Assembly: GCF_002563925.1 (NCBI RefSeq)
Contig: NZ_PDJD01000001.1
Span: 1,246,973 to 1,310,972 of the forward strand
Length of the DNA stretch: 64,000 bases
Direction of reading: 5' to 3'
Source: Serinibacter salmoneus
GTDB lineage: Bacteria > Actinomycetota > Actinomycetes > Actinomycetales > Beutenbergiaceae
In this document: positions 1 to 10,591 of the stretch, in pieces
How positions within the stretch are numbered: the first letter of the stretch is position 1
How the letters are laid out: the number at the start of each line of letters is the position of its first letter
Translations under genes and position numbers: made by a program
The notes under the pieces: generated by a model
The model's input: only the letters and a program-made list of their open reading frames with translations
Database searches by the model: none
What the model was told of the DNA's origin: nothing

Positions 1-1
1 A

Positions 2-799
2 ATGGCACTGTTCGGTCGGAACCGCTCGCGAGCGGAGCAGGCCCCGGAGCCGTCCGCGGCTGAGCTCGAGGCCGTGGCCCAGGCGCGTGCCGCCCGGGAG
101 GCCCGTGAGGGTACCGGCGGAGAGTCGGGGGAGGCTCCGCAGGGGCAGGAGGACGCGGGCGCGGTGGCGTCGCAGGAGCGATCGGCGGGCCCCTGGGACG
201 TCTCCGAGGCGCCGGACCGCCCCGGCTTGGTGGACCTCGGCGCGCTGCGGATCCCCGGGCGCGCGGGAATGGCGCTGCGCATGGAACTCGACCGCCGCAC
301 CCGGCGCGTGGTCGCCGCGAATGTGACGATCGGCCAGTCGAACCTGCAGTTGCAGGCATTCTCCGCGCCGCGCACGGCCGGGATCTGGGACGACATCCGC
401 ACGCAGCTCGCGGCCTCGATCGGCAAGCAGGGCGGGAGCGTGAAGCAGGGGAACGGACGATTCGGTCCCGAGCTGCTCGTTCTGCTCCCGGTGAAGGACG
501 CGGAGGGCAAGCCCGCCCGTCGTCCGGCGCGCTTCCTCGGGGTGGACGGCGACCGCTGGTTCCTGCGCGGCGTGCTGACCGGTGCGGCCTTGGTGGACAA
601 GGCCGCGATGCTGCAGATGGAGGAGTACTTCAGCGAGGTGGTGGTGGCGCGGGGCGACGAGCCGCGGCCACCGGCCGAACTGTTGACGCTCACGATGCCG
701 ACCAAGTCGGGTGCCGCCGGCGACGCGGCGGCAGTGCCGTCGGCTCAACCGACCGACCCGACGCCGCCGACGGTCGCCGAACCGGGCGCGGACGCCTAG
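2..799 (+). CDS. DUF3710 domain-containing protein
   Basis: This 265-residue protein of unknown function belongs to the actinobacterial DUF3710 family, recognised by the start MALFGRNRSR and the conserved core around residues 80-225 (for example FLGVDGDRWFLRGVLTG). An acidic, Ala/Glu-rich N-terminal stretch (about residues 10-70) and a Pro/Ala-rich tail look disordered. There is no signal peptide or membrane segment, so it should be cytoplasmic. The ATG lies one base inside the window, so its ribosome binding site is not visible; the start is chosen because the family usually begins M-x-L-F-G-R. It leads a plus-strand run with the OB-fold gene (2-nt gap) and the DUF3159 gene. Family call firm, function unknown. 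Confidence 0.88.
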   Translation: MALFGRNRSRAEQAPEPSAAELEAVAQARAAREAREGTGGESGEAPQGQEDAGAVASQERSAGPWDVSEAPDRPGLVDLGALRIPGRAGMALRMELDRRTRRVVAANVTIGQSNLQLQAFSAPRTAGIWDDIRTQLAASIGKQGGSVKQGNGRFGPELLVLLPVKDAEGKPARRPARFLGVDGDRWFLRGVLTGAALVDKAAMLQMEEYFSEVVVARGDEPRPPAELLTLTMPTKSGAAGDAAAVPSAQPTDPTPPTVAEPGADA

Positions 800-801
800 C
801 C

Positions 802-1209
802 ATGGGTGCGCCGCCGGGTGCCACCGAACGCACGAGAGGATTCCTCGCCTCTCACGAGGAGTTGCGCGCTGCGGACCTGCGCCGCTGGGTGGCGGGTCTG
901 GGCGTGAGGACCATTGCGGCGATCCAGCCCCGTGAGCGCGTGGAGGTGGCCGGCACGGTGCGCAGCGTCACCTACGCCCCGAGCGGTTCGATCGAGCCAC
1001 TGCGGGCGGAGTTGTACGACGGGACCGGCAGCGTGGAGTTGCGCTGGACCGGCCGGCACGAGGTGCACGGCATCTGCCCGGGGCGCCGCCTGATTGCCTC
1101 CGGGATGGTGGCCGCTCCGGAGCCCACCGCCTCGCGCTGCGTGCTGAACAACCCGCGCTACACCCTGCTGCCCGGGGAGCACGAGCAGACCGGGGAGATC
1201 AGACGGTGA
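802..1209 (+). CDS. OB-fold nucleic-acid-binding domain protein
   Basis: A 135-residue soluble protein with one OB-fold. The strands are visible as VEVAGTVRSVTYAP, LRAELYDGTGSVELRWTG and GRRLIASGMVA (about residues 48-110), the pattern of the tRNA-anticodon/RecG-like OB family. Such small OB proteins are conserved between DUF3710 and DUF3159 in actinobacteria; nucleic-acid binding is assumed from the fold and no substrate is known. ATG start two bases after the upstream stop. The stop overlaps the GTG of the next gene (GTGA), which suggests translational coupling. Confidence 0.85.
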   Translation: MGAPPGATERTRGFLASHEELRAADLRRWVAGLGVRTIAAIQPRERVEVAGTVRSVTYAPSGSIEPLRAELYDGTGSVELRWTGRHEVHGICPGRRLIASGMVAAPEPTASRCVLNNPRYTLLPGEHEQTGEIRR

Positions 1210-1928
1210 CGGGTTCACAGGCTCGGCCCGGCGGGCTGGGCGCGTTGGCCGGCGGGTCCTCGCCCCTCGCGGCGCTCGGCGGCGTACGGGGCATGGCGGA
1301 GTCCATCGCGCCCGGATTCGTGTTCATCGTGGTCTACCTGACCACCAGTGAGGTGGTCCCCGCGGTGATCGCGTCGGTGGCCGTGGCGCTCGTGGCAGTG
1401 CTGGCCCGCCTGGCGCGCCGCAGCCCGCTGACCTACGCCCTGGGCGGGCTCCTGGGTGTGGCGGTCGGTGCGATCTGGGCATGGCGCTCGGGGGAGGCGT
1501 CGAACTACTACGTCTGGGGCCTGATCACCAACGCCGGTTTCCTCCTCGGTGTGCTGGTCTCGATCGCGGTCCGGTGGCCGGTGGTGGGCATCGTCGTGGC
1601 CGCGCTCGGGCTCTCGCGCCCGCACCAGGCCGATGCCGAACCACCGGTGCTGGAGACCACCTGGCGGCGCGATCCCGCGCGGATGCGGCGCTACACGTTG
1701 GCCTCCTGGCTGTGGGCGGCCGCCTTCGCGTTGCGCCTGGCGGTGCAGGTGCCGCTCTACCTGGGCGACTGGGTGGGATGGCTCGGCACGGCGCGCCTGG
1801 TGATGGGGCTGCCGATGTGGGCGCTGGTGCTGTGGTTCACGTGGCTGCTGGTCAGGAGTCCAGCAGGGCCTGCAACTGCTGCGCCGGGGAGTCCTCGTCC
1901 TGGTCCGGATCCAACCGATCGGCGATGA
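1206..1928 (+). CDS. DUF3159 integral membrane protein
   Basis: A 240-residue polytopic membrane protein of the DUF3159 family with five to six predicted helices: about residues 35-60 (FVFIVVYLTTSEVVPAV), 75-95, 100-125, 165-185 and 200-225. Function unknown; it always accompanies the DUF3710/OB-fold pair. GTG start inside the stop of the upstream gene. Its last 24 or so residues (a Pro/Ala/Gly-rich tail) are encoded on DNA that is also the 3' end of the convergent TrkA gene, a 77-bp overlap, so the exact C-terminus may be poorly conserved. An earlier natural stop is not visible. Confidence 0.85.
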   Translation: MTGSQARPGGLGALAGGSSPLAALGGVRGMAESIAPGFVFIVVYLTTSEVVPAVIASVAVALVAVLARLARRSPLTYALGGLLGVAVGAIWAWRSGEASNYYVWGLITNAGFLLGVLVSIAVRWPVVGIVVAALGLSRPHQADAEPPVLETTWRRDPARMRRYTLASWLWAAAFALRLAVQVPLYLGDWVGWLGTARLVMGLPMWALVLWFTWLLVRSPAGPATAAPGSPRPGPDPTDRR

Positions 1929-2535
1929 CGAAGATCAACTGATCGTGCCCCTCCACGGCATCGTCCGCAGTCGGGGAGATCGGCACCGTGCCGCGGATGA
2001 TGGTGGCCAGCACCACGTCCCGGGGCCAGGGGATCTCGCCGACCCGGCGCCCGACCAGGCCGGAGGAGGGCCCGAGGGTCACCTCGTACACGCCGGCGCC
2101 GGAGGCCTGGAGCTGGAACAACTTCACCAGGTCGCCCACGCTGACGGCCTCCTCGACGAGCGCGGTCATGATGCGCGGCGTGGAGACCGGCACGTCCACC
2201 CCCCACGTCGCGTCGAACATCCACTCGTTCTTCGGGTTGTTCACGCGCGCCACCGTGCGGGGCACCGCGTACTCGTTGCGTGCGATCAGGGAGAGCACGA
2301 GGTTGACCTTGTCGTCGCCCGTCGCCGCCACGACCACGTCGCAGGTCTCCAGGTGGGCCTCCTCCAGGGTGGACATCTCGCAGGCGTCACCCAGGAGCCA
2401 CTCGGCCGTGACCACACTCGCCACGCGCATCGCCGCGGGGTTGCGGTCGATCAACGTCACCTCGTGCTTGTGTGCCAGGAGTTCCCGGGCGATCGAACGC
2501 CCCACACTGCCCGCTCCGGCGATCACGACACGCAT
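1852..2535 (-). CDS. TrkA-family potassium uptake regulatory protein (first copy, RCK)
   Basis: A 227-residue RCK protein that binds NAD(H) or nucleotide and gates a K+ transporter from the cytoplasm. TrkA-N domain at about residues 1-125, with the Rossmann motif VVIAGAGSVGRSIA at residues 3-16 and an acidic residue ending strand 2 (LIDRN). TrkA-C domain follows (about 140-215, QASGAGVYEVTLGPSSGLVG). The ATG at 2535 is chosen because the fold starts immediately and GGAGGG lies upstream. The upstream TrkA paralogue stops here with a TGATG overlap. The acidic tail DPDQDEDSPAQQ overlaps the convergent DUF3159 gene. It corresponds to the CeoB/CeoC pair of mycobacteria. Confidence 0.93.
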   Translation of the reverse strand: MRVVIAGAGSVGRSIARELLAHKHEVTLIDRNPAAMRVASVVTAEWLLGDACEMSTLEEAHLETCDVVVAATGDDKVNLVLSLIARNEYAVPRTVARVNNPKNEWMFDATWGVDVPVSTPRIMTALVEEAVSVGDLVKLFQLQASGAGVYEVTLGPSSGLVGRRVGEIPWPRDVVLATIIRGTVPISPTADDAVEGHDQLIFVIADRLDPDQDEDSPAQQLQALLDS

Positions 2536-3200
2536 CAGGGGTTCCCTCCGGGTGGGGTGGCCAGGACCCGCTGCACGGCGTTGGCCTGCGCGGGCGGGCA
2601 CACCATGTGGGCCACGTCGTTCTCCTGCAACACGGTGTGGGGGCTCACGCCCTCACCGACACCCCACCGTGTCAGGTAGGCCACCCGCGCACCGCACGCC
2701 GACTCCAACTCCTCGATGGGGCGCCCGATCCATGCGGTGTGCAGCTCCATCTCCACCAGGGCGATCTGCCCCGAGGAGTCGGTGAACTCGGTCAGTTCCC
2801 GCGCGGGCATCAGGCGCCGCAGCATCTGGTCGGCGGTCCAGCGCACGGTGGCGACGGTGGGGATGCCCAACCGTGAGTACAGCTCGGCCCGTCCCGCGTC
2901 GTAGATCCGCGCGACCACGTTCTCGACGTTGAACCGTTCCCGCACCACGCGGGCGGCGAGGATGTTGGAGTTGTCGCCGCTGGAGACCGCGGCGAAGGCG
3001 TAGGCCTCCTCGATACCGGCCTGGGTCAGGGCGTCGCGGTCGAAGCCCATGCCGGTGACCCGGCGGCCGGAGAAGTCCGGGCTCAGGCGCCGGAAGGCAT
3101 CCGCGTTGGAGTCGATGATCGCCACGGAATGGCCCTGGGACTCCAGGGTCTCCGCGAGCGTGGTGCCGACCCGGCCGGCTCCCATGATGACGACATGCAC
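2535..3200 (-). CDS. TrkA-family potassium uptake regulatory protein (second copy, RCK)
   Basis: A 221-residue RCK/TrkA protein paralogous to its downstream neighbour. N-terminal Rossmann motif HVVIMGAGRVGTTLA, second-strand aspartate in AIIDSNADAF, TrkA-C domain from about residue 140. Frame analysis allows an ATG at 3206, but the GTG at 3200 gives the family-typical start MHVVIMGAGRVG. It also sits 7 nt after a TACCGT -10 element (3208-3213 on the opposite strand), which suggests a leaderless mRNA. Transcribed divergently from the KimA-like permease, with start codons only about 30 bp apart, and translationally coupled to the second TrkA. The two RCK subunits probably hetero-oligomerise on a K+ transporter; that is inference. 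Confidence 0.9.
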   Translation of the reverse strand: MHVVIMGAGRVGTTLAETLESQGHSVAIIDSNADAFRRLSPDFSGRRVTGMGFDRDALTQAGIEEAYAFAAVSSGDNSNILAARVVRERFNVENVVARIYDAGRAELYSRLGIPTVATVRWTADQMLRRLMPARELTEFTDSSGQIALVEMELHTAWIGRPIEELESACGARVAYLTRWGVGEGVSPHTVLQENDVAHMVCPPAQANAVQRVLATPPGGNP

Positions 3201-3207
3201 GCCCATG

Positions 3208-3227
3208 ACGGTACACGCGCCTAGCAT
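3208..3227. promoter_or_regulatory. Overlapping divergent leaderless promoters (trkA pair / KimA-like permease)
   Basis: Between divergent start codons there is room for two -10 elements only. TAGCAT at 3222-3227 points right; TACCGT (plus-strand ACGGTA, 3208-3213) points left. Each lies 7-8 nt from an in-frame GTG (3236 to the right, 3200 to the left). No Shine-Dalgarno sequence fits either gene. The two -35 regions would fall inside the opposite gene. Confidence 0.5.
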
Positions 3228-3229
3228 GG

Positions 3230-5257
3230 GTGACCGTGCCGGCAATTCTGGACGGGGTGAAGCGACTCCTCGTGGGCCGCCCGATGGCGAGCAACCGCCT
3301 CGGGAGCACACTGCTGCCCAAACGCATCGCGCTGCCCGTGTTCGCCTCGGATGCGCTGAGCTCCGTGGCCTACGCCCCGGACGAGATCCTGCTGACCCTC
3401 TCGATCGCCGGGCTCACCTCCTATGCGCTGTCCCCGTGGGTGGGTCTGGCGGTGGCCGTGGTGATGCTCACGGTGGTGGCCTCCTACCGTCAGACCGTGC
3501 GCGCCTACCCCTCCGGGGGCGGCGACTACGAGGTGGTCACCGCCAACCTCGGGCGCACGGCCGGGGTCGGCGTCGCGAGCGCCCTGCTGGTGGACTACAC
3601 CCTGACGGTGGCCGTCTCGATCTCCACGGCCTCGCAGTACCTGGCCACCATCATCCCCGCCCTGTACGGGTACGAGGCGCCGGTGGCGATCGGCCTGATC
3701 GTGCTGCTCACCATGATGAATCTGCGCGGGGTGCGCGAATCGGGCATCACCTTCGCGATCCCGGTCTACCTCTTCATGGCCGCGCTCGGGATCCTCGCGA
3801 TGGTGGGATCCTTCCAGTACCTCACGGGTGGGCTGCGTCCCGCCGAGAGCGCCGCGTTCGAGCTCGTGGCGGAGCCGGGCTTCGAGCAGGGCCTGGTGGG
3901 GATCGGCGGCGCCATGCTGGTGGCACGCGCCTTCTCCTCCGGCTGTGCCGCGCTGACCGGTGTGGAGGCCCTCAACAACGGGGTGCCCGCCTTCCAGGAA
4001 CCCAAGGGTCGCAATGCCGCGACCACGCTGCTGCTGCTCGGCGCGATCTCGGTCAGCATGATCTTCGCGATCCTCTTCCTCGCGCAGGCGACCGGTGTGC
4101 ACTACGCGGAGGACCCGCACGCCCAGATGAGTTTCCAGGGCCAGGCACTGCCCGCGGACTACCGCCAGGACCCGGTCATCGGGCAGATCGCGGCGACGGT
4201 GTTCCAGGACGTGCCGCCGCTGTTCTACTTCGTGACCGCGGCCACGGGGTTCATCCTCGTGCTCGCGGCGAACACCGCGTTCAACGGTTTCCCCGTGCTG
4301 GGGTCCATCCTGGCGCGGGACGGACTGCTACCGCGCCAGCTGCACACCCGCGGTGACCGGCTGGCGTTCTCCAACGGCATCCTCACCCTGGCCGTGGTGG
4401 CGATCGCGCTGGTGTGGATCTTCGATGCCCGCGTCACCCTGCTGATCCAGCTCTACATCGTCGGGGTCTTCGTGGGCTTCACCCTCAGTCAGCTCGGCAT
4501 GGTGCGGCACTGGACGCGTGAGATGCGCACGCAGGTGGATCGCCGGGTGCGCTCCTCGATGGCGCGCTCGCGCGCGATCAACGCCTTCGGCTTCGCGACC
4601 ACGGCCGTGGTGCTGGCGATCGTGCTGCTGACGAAGTTCACGCGGGGCGCCTGGATTGCGGTGCTGCTCATGGCCGTGGTGTTCGTCGCGATGCGCGCCA
4701 TCGCCTCCCACTACGCCAGCGTGCGCGAGGAACTGACGCTGCAGGACGTCTCCGCCGCCCGAGCCCTGCCCTCACGGGTGCAGGCGATCGTGCTCGTCTC
4801 CCGGGTGCACAAGCCCACGATGCGGGCGATCTCCTACGCGCGAGCCACGCGTCCCTCCTCCCTGGAGGCCATCACCGTGGGGGTGGAGCCGGCGGAGGTG
4901 GAGCTCCTGCGCAAGGAGTGGGACGAGGCACAGATCCCCGTTCCGCTCACGGTGCTGGACTCCCCCTACCGCGAGGTCACCCGACCCGTGGTGGAGTACG
5001 TGGCGCGGCTGCGTCGCCGTTCGCCCCGCGACCTCGTGGTGGTCTACGTGCCGGAGTACGTGGTGGGCCGGTGGTGGGAGCGTGCGCTGCACAACCAGAG
5101 TGCGATGCGCCTGAAGTCCAGGCTGCAGCGGTCCCCGGGTGTGGTCGTGGCGAGTGTGCCGTGGCAGTTGGTCAGTGCACAGGAACAGGGCGAGTCCCGG
5201 TGGGATGCCCCACCGGTGACGTTGCCGGGACAAACGATCGGGGAGGACCGCGAATGA
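3230..5257 (+). CDS. APC-superfamily permease, KimA-like (candidate K+ transporter)
   Basis: A 675-residue membrane protein. About 12 hydrophobic segments fill residues 40-500, followed by a hydrophilic C-terminal domain (about 515-650) with the alternating strand/helix pattern of a USP-like domain (VQAIVLVSRVHKPTMRAI, DLVVVYVPEY). The segment LPVFASDALSSVAYAPDEIL is the signature of the KimA/YdaO branch of the APC superfamily, whose characterised Bacillus member imports K+ with H+ and is controlled by c-di-AMP. Databases often label these amino-acid permeases. Divergence from two TrkA genes supports K+ rather than amino acids. Start GTG 3230; GTG 3236 is an alternative that would suit a leaderless transcript. 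The stop overlaps the next gene (ATGA). Confidence 0.85.
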   Translation: MTVPAILDGVKRLLVGRPMASNRLGSTLLPKRIALPVFASDALSSVAYAPDEILLTLSIAGLTSYALSPWVGLAVAVVMLTVVASYRQTVRAYPSGGGDYEVVTANLGRTAGVGVASALLVDYTLTVAVSISTASQYLATIIPALYGYEAPVAIGLIVLLTMMNLRGVRESGITFAIPVYLFMAALGILAMVGSFQYLTGGLRPAESAAFELVAEPGFEQGLVGIGGAMLVARAFSSGCAALTGVEALNNGVPAFQEPKGRNAATTLLLLGAISVSMIFAILFLAQATGVHYAEDPHAQMSFQGQALPADYRQDPVIGQIAATVFQDVPPLFYFVTAATGFILVLAANTAFNGFPVLGSILARDGLLPRQLHTRGDRLAFSNGILTLAVVAIALVWIFDARVTLLIQLYIVGVFVGFTLSQLGMVRHWTREMRTQVDRRVRSSMARSRAINAFGFATTAVVLAIVLLTKFTRGAWIAVLLMAVVFVAMRAIASHYASVREELTLQDVSAARALPSRVQAIVLVSRVHKPTMRAISYARATRPSSLEAITVGVEPAEVELLRKEWDEAQIPVPLTVLDSPYREVTRPVVEYVARLRRRSPRDLVVVYVPEYVVGRWWERALHNQSAMRLKSRLQRSPGVVVASVPWQLVSAQEQGESRWDAPPVTLPGQTIGEDRE

Positions 5258-6489
5258 GTCGCACGCTGGGTCAGGTCAGGGTCGAGCGCCCCGCTCACGG
5301 TGGGCACGCCGTCGCCCGGCACGAGGGGCGGGTGATCTTCGTGCGGCACACCGCACCGGGCGAACTCGTCGACGTCCGGGTGGAGGAGGACGCGCCGGAC
5401 GCACGCTTCTGGCGAGGCGAGGCGGTCGTGGTGCACGAGCCCTCGCCCGACCGTGTCGCGCACGTCTGGCCGGCGGCCGGTCCGGGTGGCGTGGGCGGCG
5501 CGGAACTGGGACACCTGCGCCTGGCGGCGCAGCGCGCGTGGAAGCGCGAGGTGCTCATCGAGACCCTCACCCGGGTGGGTCACCTGGAGGCCCCCGACCT
5601 CGAGGTGCGGGCGGCGCCGGGGGATGAGGACCGTGGCGGACTGGGCACGCGCACCCGGATCACGATGGTGGCCGACGCCGAGGGACGCCCGGCGATGCAC
5701 CGTGCGCGCTCCCACGAGCTGGTGCCGATCGGCGAGATGCCGCTGGCGGTGCCCGCGCTGGCGGACCTGGCGGTGTGGGACTCCCGGGTGCGGGCCGGTA
5801 CCCGTCTCGACCTGGTGGCACCCTCGGAGCCGTCCGCGGGCGCGTTCGTGCTGGCCGACGGTGAGCGGAAGGGTGGCAAGGGGCGCTGGGTCACCGAGCA
5901 GGTCACGGTGACCGGTCCGGACGGCCTGCCGCGCACCTACCGCTACCGGGTGGCCGCGGACGGGTTCTGGCAGACCCACCGCGAGGCTCCCGGCGTGATC
6001 GCCGAGACCGTGCTGCAGGCCGCCGACCTGCAGGAGGGGGAGCGGGTGTGGGAGCTGTACTCCGGCGCGGGTCTGCTCACGCTCCCGCTCGCGGACGCCG
6101 TGGGCCCCCGCGGTCGGATCGACGCCGTGGAGGGGGATGCCTCGGGTTCGCGGGCCGCGCGCCGCAACGCCCGTGAGCACCCCTGGATCCGGCTGCACGC
6201 CGGGGACGTGCGCACTGTGGTCGGCGAGCTGTCCACCCACGCGCAGGAGCGCCCCGACGTGGTGGTCCTGGACCCGCCCCGTGCGGGTGCGCGGCGCGAG
6301 GTGATGGCGGCGATCACCGCGGCCACGCCCCGGCGCATCGTCTACGTCGCCTGCGACCCCGCGAGCCTTGCGCGCGACGCGGCGATCGCCGTCGAGCACG
6401 GGTACACCCTGACCTCGGTGCAGGGCCTGGACCTCTTCCCGCACACCCACCACGTCGAAGCGGTCGCCGTCCTGGACCGCGAGGGATGA
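5254..6489 (+). CDS. Class I SAM-dependent RNA methyltransferase with TRAM domain (TrmA/RlmD family)
   Basis: A 411-residue RNA (uracil-5-)methyltransferase-like enzyme. N-terminal TRAM RNA-binding domain at residues 1-60 (VRVERPAHGGHAVARHEGRVIFVRH is the typical TRAM strand pattern, here split across residues 6-30). The C-terminal Rossmann domain has ELYSGAGLLTLPLA (SAM loop), VVLDPPRAG and the catalytic-cysteine motif VYVACDPASLARD. The target (tRNA U54 or a 23S rRNA uridine) cannot be told from sequence; the [4Fe-4S] cysteine cluster of RlmD is not evident. ATG at 5254 with GGGAGG upstream and an ATGA overlap with the permease. Orthologue position matches Rv2689c. Confidence 0.9.
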   Translation: MSRTLGQVRVERPAHGGHAVARHEGRVIFVRHTAPGELVDVRVEEDAPDARFWRGEAVVVHEPSPDRVAHVWPAAGPGGVGGAELGHLRLAAQRAWKREVLIETLTRVGHLEAPDLEVRAAPGDEDRGGLGTRTRITMVADAEGRPAMHRARSHELVPIGEMPLAVPALADLAVWDSRVRAGTRLDLVAPSEPSAGAFVLADGERKGGKGRWVTEQVTVTGPDGLPRTYRYRVAADGFWQTHREAPGVIAETVLQAADLQEGERVWELYSGAGLLTLPLADAVGPRGRIDAVEGDASGSRAARRNAREHPWIRLHAGDVRTVVGELSTHAQERPDVVVLDPPRAGARREVMAAITAATPRRIVYVACDPASLARDAAIAVEHGYTLTSVQGLDLFPHTHHVEAVAVLDREG

Positions 6490-6567
6490 GCAGGTGGTGC
6501 CCGGCGCTCGGCGGTGGGATGCTGGGGGAGTCCCGCGAGCCGCGTGCGTTCGAGGGTCCACCTGCGA

Positions 6568-6585
6568 TATCTTGACGTCAAGATA
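6568..6585. promoter_or_regulatory. Perfect 18-bp palindrome, aconitase operator
   Basis: TATCTTGACGTCAAGATA is a perfect inverted repeat 25 bp ahead of the aconitase start. It touches a TANNNT element (TAAATT, 6584-6589) that can serve as the -10, so a bound protein would block transcription. The shape fits a winged-helix MarR-type dimer. In Streptomyces the MarR-family regulator TamR controls aconitase through TCTTGA-type palindromes, which makes a TamR-like protein the leading candidate; that link is inference and no such regulator gene is in this window. Confidence 0.6.
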
Positions 6586-6610
6586 AATTGCCTCGACTGA
6601 AGGAGAGCCC

Positions 6611-9394
<2,784 letters not shown>

Positions 9395-9420
9395 GTGGTG
9401 CTCACCCCGTAACACCTCGC

Positions 9421-9457
9421 GCGAGTGCCCCGCCGGCCGGACCGGCGGGGCACTCGC
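9421..9457. terminator. Strong bidirectional hairpin terminator
   Basis: Perfect 16-bp stem, GCGAGTGCCCCGCCGG paired with its exact complement, with a five-base loop (9437-9441). It follows the aconitase stop by 27 bp and lies between two convergent genes. No U-tract on either side, as is common in high-GC actinobacteria. Confidence 0.85.
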
Positions 9458-9510
9458 CATGTCCGGGGTCTTCTCGCCACGTGCGGGGTCTCCTCAGGTC
9501 CCGGCCGTCC

Positions 9511-10452
9511 TCACCCCGGGGCGTCGGTGCGCAGGGAGTCCAGCGCCGCATCGGCCCAGCCGCGATTGGTGGGGTCGTCCGGCGCCTGCTCCACCACGGC
9601 GCAGGCCATCGCCAGCGCCCACGCGGCGGCGCGCTCCCATCGGCCCTCCCGGTGCCGGGGCACGAGGTCGTCGTAGCGCCGGCGGAAGGCGGCCCTGCCG
9701 CTCGGTCCGAAGTGCAGCCACGCCGCGGCGAGGTCGCACGCGGGGTCCCCGGCGCTGAGGTCACCGAAGTCCACGAGGGCAGCGAGCTCGCCCGCCTCGC
9801 CGAGCAGCACATTGCCGGGGTGCGGGTCGCCGTGCACCCAGCGCGGCACCCCGTCGTGCCGTGGCGCACCCACGCCGGCGTCCAGGATCGGCACTGCCCA
9901 GTCGGCACCGATCCGCTCGATCCGCTCCCTGATGGACGCGGCGCGCCCGGCCAGGGGCACCGCCCGCACGGGGTTGTGCGGCGCATCCGCCGGGGCCGGC
10001 CGGTGCAGGGCGGCGAGCACGGCGGCCAGGTCCCGGGCCCAGGGCTCCTCGTCGTCGCCCGTCCCGACCCGCGTACCGCCGCTCATCAGGGTGGCCGCCG
10101 GGACGCCCGGCAGCCACGGCACCACGCTCCACGGATACGGGTACCCGGCCTGCGCCACCCCGCGCACGAGGGGCGTGGGGACCCGCACGGGGAGCGCGGG
10201 GGCGAGTGCGGGCAGCCAGCGCTGCTCCACGAGCACGAGTTCCGCGGCCACGGCGCGTCGCGGCAGCCGCATCGCGAGGTCGGCCCCGAGGCGGATCATG
10301 ACGTTGTCCCAGCCCTGCGCGGCCACGTGTCGGGGGAGCGGGAGCAGCGCGGGTGCCTGCGCCGCCAGGAGGTCCGCGGCGAGCGCATCGGTCACGACGA
10401 CGTCCCCGGGTGGCGCCCCGCGGGGTGGCGGCGACGGGTGCTGCGTCGTCAT
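9511..10452 (-). CDS. Aminoglycoside phosphotransferase (APH)-family kinase
   Basis: A 313-residue protein-kinase-like small-molecule kinase. Brenner motif [12 protein letters not shown] holds the catalytic aspartate and asparagine, and [17 protein letters not shown] is the metal-binding DFG-equivalent. The N-terminal lobe spans residues 40-120. This subfamily of chromosomal actinobacterial enzymes is usually not a proven antibiotic-resistance determinant; the substrate may be a sugar, choline-like compound or antibiotic. ATG 10452 was chosen over a longer in-frame extension because the fold starts about residue 35 and upstream codons run into the shared intergenic region. Transcribed divergently from the ABC exporter; ends 53 bp from the terminator. 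Confidence 0.85.
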   Translation of the reverse strand: MTTQHPSPPPRGAPPGDVVVTDALAADLLAAQAPALLPLPRHVAAQGWDNVMIRLGADLAMRLPRRAVAAELVLVEQRWLPALAPALPVRVPTPLVRGVAQAGYPYPWSVVPWLPGVPAATLMSGGTRVGTGDDEEPWARDLAAVLAALHRPAPADAPHNPVRAVPLAGRAASIRERIERIGADWAVPILDAGVGAPRHDGVPRWVHGDPHPGNVLLGEAGELAALVDFGDLSAGDPACDLAAAWLHFGPSGRAAFRRRYDDLVPRHREGRWERAAAWALAMACAVVEQAPDDPTNRGWADAALDSLRTDAPG

Positions 10453-10474
10453 GGGGTCCAGTCTGTCGGAATCC

Positions 10475-10504
10475 GTCGGGTGCTGTCGGGTGCTCTCGGG
10501 GGGT
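10475..10504. repeat. Tandem decamer repeat upstream of the ABC exporter
   Basis: GTCGGGTGCT occurs twice head-to-tail (10475-10484, 10485-10494), followed by a degenerate third copy (CTCGGGGGGT). It lies in the divergent APH/ABC promoter region and could be a protein-binding array or slippage product. Confidence 0.5.
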
Positions 10505-10545
10505 GGATCGCGACAATTCCGTTCCTCGATGTCGGTGCCCTGCTC

Positions 10546-10565
10546 TACCCTGCTCCCGAGGAGCA
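10546..10565 (+). promoter_or_regulatory. Probable -10 element and 15-bp dyad ahead of the DrrA-like gene
   Basis: TACCCT (10546-10551) fits an actinobacterial -10 box. The next bases form the perfect dyad TGCTCC-CGA-GGAGCA (10551-10565), covering the expected transcription start. Exporters of this type are commonly repressed by a TetR protein bound at such a place; the regulator is not in the window. Confidence 0.4.
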
Positions 10566-10591
10566 CGATCACCGACGGAGGGGAGCGGCCC

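Noticed and set aside
9511-10452. Dedicated aminoglycoside resistance gene
   Set aside because: Only the general APH fold motifs are present; chromosomal actinobacterial members are mostly of unknown substrate.
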